From NCBI GenBank assembly GCA_963802355.1, contig CAWDIV010000028.1, forward strand, positions 310,001 to 374,000: a stretch of DNA of 64,000 bases. The letters run 5' to 3'. This document shows, piece after piece, positions 62,860 to 64,000 of the stretch. This DNA is from SG8-41 sp963802355 (lineage in GTDB: Bacteria > Pseudomonadota > Gammaproteobacteria > Burkholderiales > SG8-41). The notes under the pieces are model-generated. The model was not told the DNA's origin. It saw nothing but the letters and a program-made list of their open reading frames with translations, and did no database searches. The position numbers were made by a program, and so were the translations under genes. Within the stretch, counting starts at the first letter, position 1, and every line of letters begins with the position of its first letter.

Positions 62860-64000
62860 TTATCGATGGGTGAAGCGTGAGATCGGACCGGTCACGCCGG
62901 GCGCATCCGACATCGCCGCTCCGGTTGAATTCCTGCGATTGATCTCCGCACGAAGCGCGGACGCGACTCGCAGCATCAGTTCGCTCCAGTTTCCGGGCGC
63001 GCTTTGACGGAAAATTGTCATGCTGGGGTACCAAGGACTATCCGATCGATCCAGGAGCCACCGCCATTCCCCGTCATATCGCGCAAGCAGCCAGACCGGC
63101 GTGCCGAGCGCCCCGCAAAGATGGGCCACAGAGGTGTCTACGCTGATCACCAGGTCCAGGTTCGAAATCAACGCGGCGGTGTCCGCGAAGTCGTTCAACT
63201 CTCCGGTAAAGTCGTCAAACGGAACTTCCTGACGTTCACTTTTCACCGCCGAGCCGCTCTGCGCCTTTTGCAGGCTGAAATAGCGCACGGCCGGGACCTT
63301 GAGCAACGGAGCCAACTCAGCCAATTCGAGACTTGGGTTTCCTTCGCACTTTGCCCGACCAGACCAAGACCGACCCTGAATTCATTTCCCCATCCTCGCA
63401 GCCGCTCCCCCCATTTTCCGGCTTCGACCGGGTCCGGACGCAGATAAGGCACGCCATCGGGAATCGAACTCAAGGTCGTGCCAAAGGCCAGGGGCAGACT
63501 CAGCAACGGGCAGTGAACGTCGAAGTGCGGCAGCGGTGCTCCCCGGTCGATGACCTCTATTCCCTCTCGAATGCTCTCGCACAAGCGTCTGAGCTCCGGC
63601 TGGCACTCCAGTATGACGTGCCCGGCGTCTTCGCGGTCCACCACGAGACCGACGTATCGTACGAACTGCAGAGTATCGCCGAACGCCTGCTCGGCGTGCA
63701 GCAGTATGGTCCTTCCCCCCAGCGGCTCACCGTGCCACTGCGGTTGGGTAAATTCACGCTTGCGCCCCGCAGCCTCTAGCGAACCGTCCCAGCGAAATTC
63801 GTAATTCCGCCATCCCTCCTCGAGCTCACCTATCAGCAGCAATGCCATGGAAAGGTTGAACTTGAATGCAGCCGATCCCGGCTCCAGCTCGACGGCGCGA
63901 CGATGGCTGGCCGCAGCTTCGTGCGCTCGCCGTGCGGTAAGGATGCGCCGTTCCCATCCGGGAGTGTGCCTCCGGATCATTGGGATTGAATGCGAGCACT
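62860..64000 (-). CDS. TPR-containing glycosyltransferase-like protein, 5' end beyond window, frameshifted
   Basis: The right-hand part carries a TPR-like helix pair (VLAFNPNDPEAHSRMG, then HEAAASHRRAVELEPGSAAFKFNLSMALLLIGELEEGWRNYEFRW). The remainder is the C-terminal glycosyltransferase-like domain typical of such proteins: RTILLHAEQAFGDTLQFVRYV, VILECQPELRRLCESI, HFDVHCPLLSLPLAFGT, PYLRPDP, ELAELAPLLKVPAVRYFSLQK, LDLVISVDTSVAHLCGALGTPVWLLARYDGEWRWLLDR. Frame changes near 63920 and 63330. Probably part of an exopolysaccharide or protein-glycosylation locus, which would fit the PEP-CTERM remnant. Confidence 0.75.

Overview
The window looks like a GC-rich betaproteobacterial chromosome. Gene orders typical of that class are present: ilvBNC-psd-pssA-leuA; rplU-rpmA-obg-proB-CNP1-rppH-proS-lytic transglycosylase; pilS-pilR-ampD-nrdA-nrdB; lptG-lptF divergent from pepA-holC-valS; and a sigma factor-DUF3619-DUF3106-RDD set beside ilvB. 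A PEP-CTERM tail near the right end suggests an exopolysaccharide-producing, exosortase-type lineage. The genus cannot be named from the sequence.

Layout. 0-5 kb: 3' end of a threonine aldolase gene, mug, a secreted M20 peptidase, a decayed glutathione S-transferase (GST), a DUF420-like membrane protein and an unknown membrane protein. 5-12 kb: a phosphorus island with a Tat-exported PhoX phosphatase and a phosphonate/phosphite-type ABC importer (phnD, phnC, two phnE), plus a stray 3' fragment of phnE left of phoX. 12-14 kb: MgtC-like, KTSC, a basic small protein and DUF2442. 14-24 kb: class Ia ribonucleotide reductase (nrdA, nrdB) with a GIY-YIG-like gene between, an NrdR box, a candidate sigma54-driven small RNA, a GNAT protein, ampD, pilR/pilS and a PP0621 protein. 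24-39 kb: tRNA-Pro, ispB, then the ribosomal/proline block. This block is interrupted by a cfa gene, a rubrerythrin / Fe-S oxidoreductase / DUF3501 operon with its own promoter-operator, and a CBS gene. 39-50 kb: yihY, wrbA, DUF2905, a cytidylate-kinase-like/BON protein, leuA with a leucine-rich leader peptide, pssA, psd, ilvC, ilvN, ilvB. 50-61 kb: sigma factor set, lptG/lptF, pepA, holC, valS, MFS exporter. 61-64 kb: a lower-GC stretch with small hypotheticals, a zinc-ribbon ORF, a PEP-CTERM remnant and a TPR/glycosyltransferase gene running off the right edge.

Two properties cut across the window. First, many conserved, normally essential genes (nrdA, ispB, rplU, rpmA, obg, proB, proS, leuA, pssA, ilvBNC, valS) are broken by single-base indels, mostly +1. 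Codon-level conservation continues on both sides, so most are probably sequence or assembly errors and not true pseudogenes; coordinates below span the restored genes. Second, many short intergenic gaps carry an element made of two inverted arms, each arm built of short tandem units. There are also two copies of a MITE-like element and a family of about 40-bp palindromes. Several of these elements touch or supply stop codons or a ribosome-binding site of the neighbouring gene.
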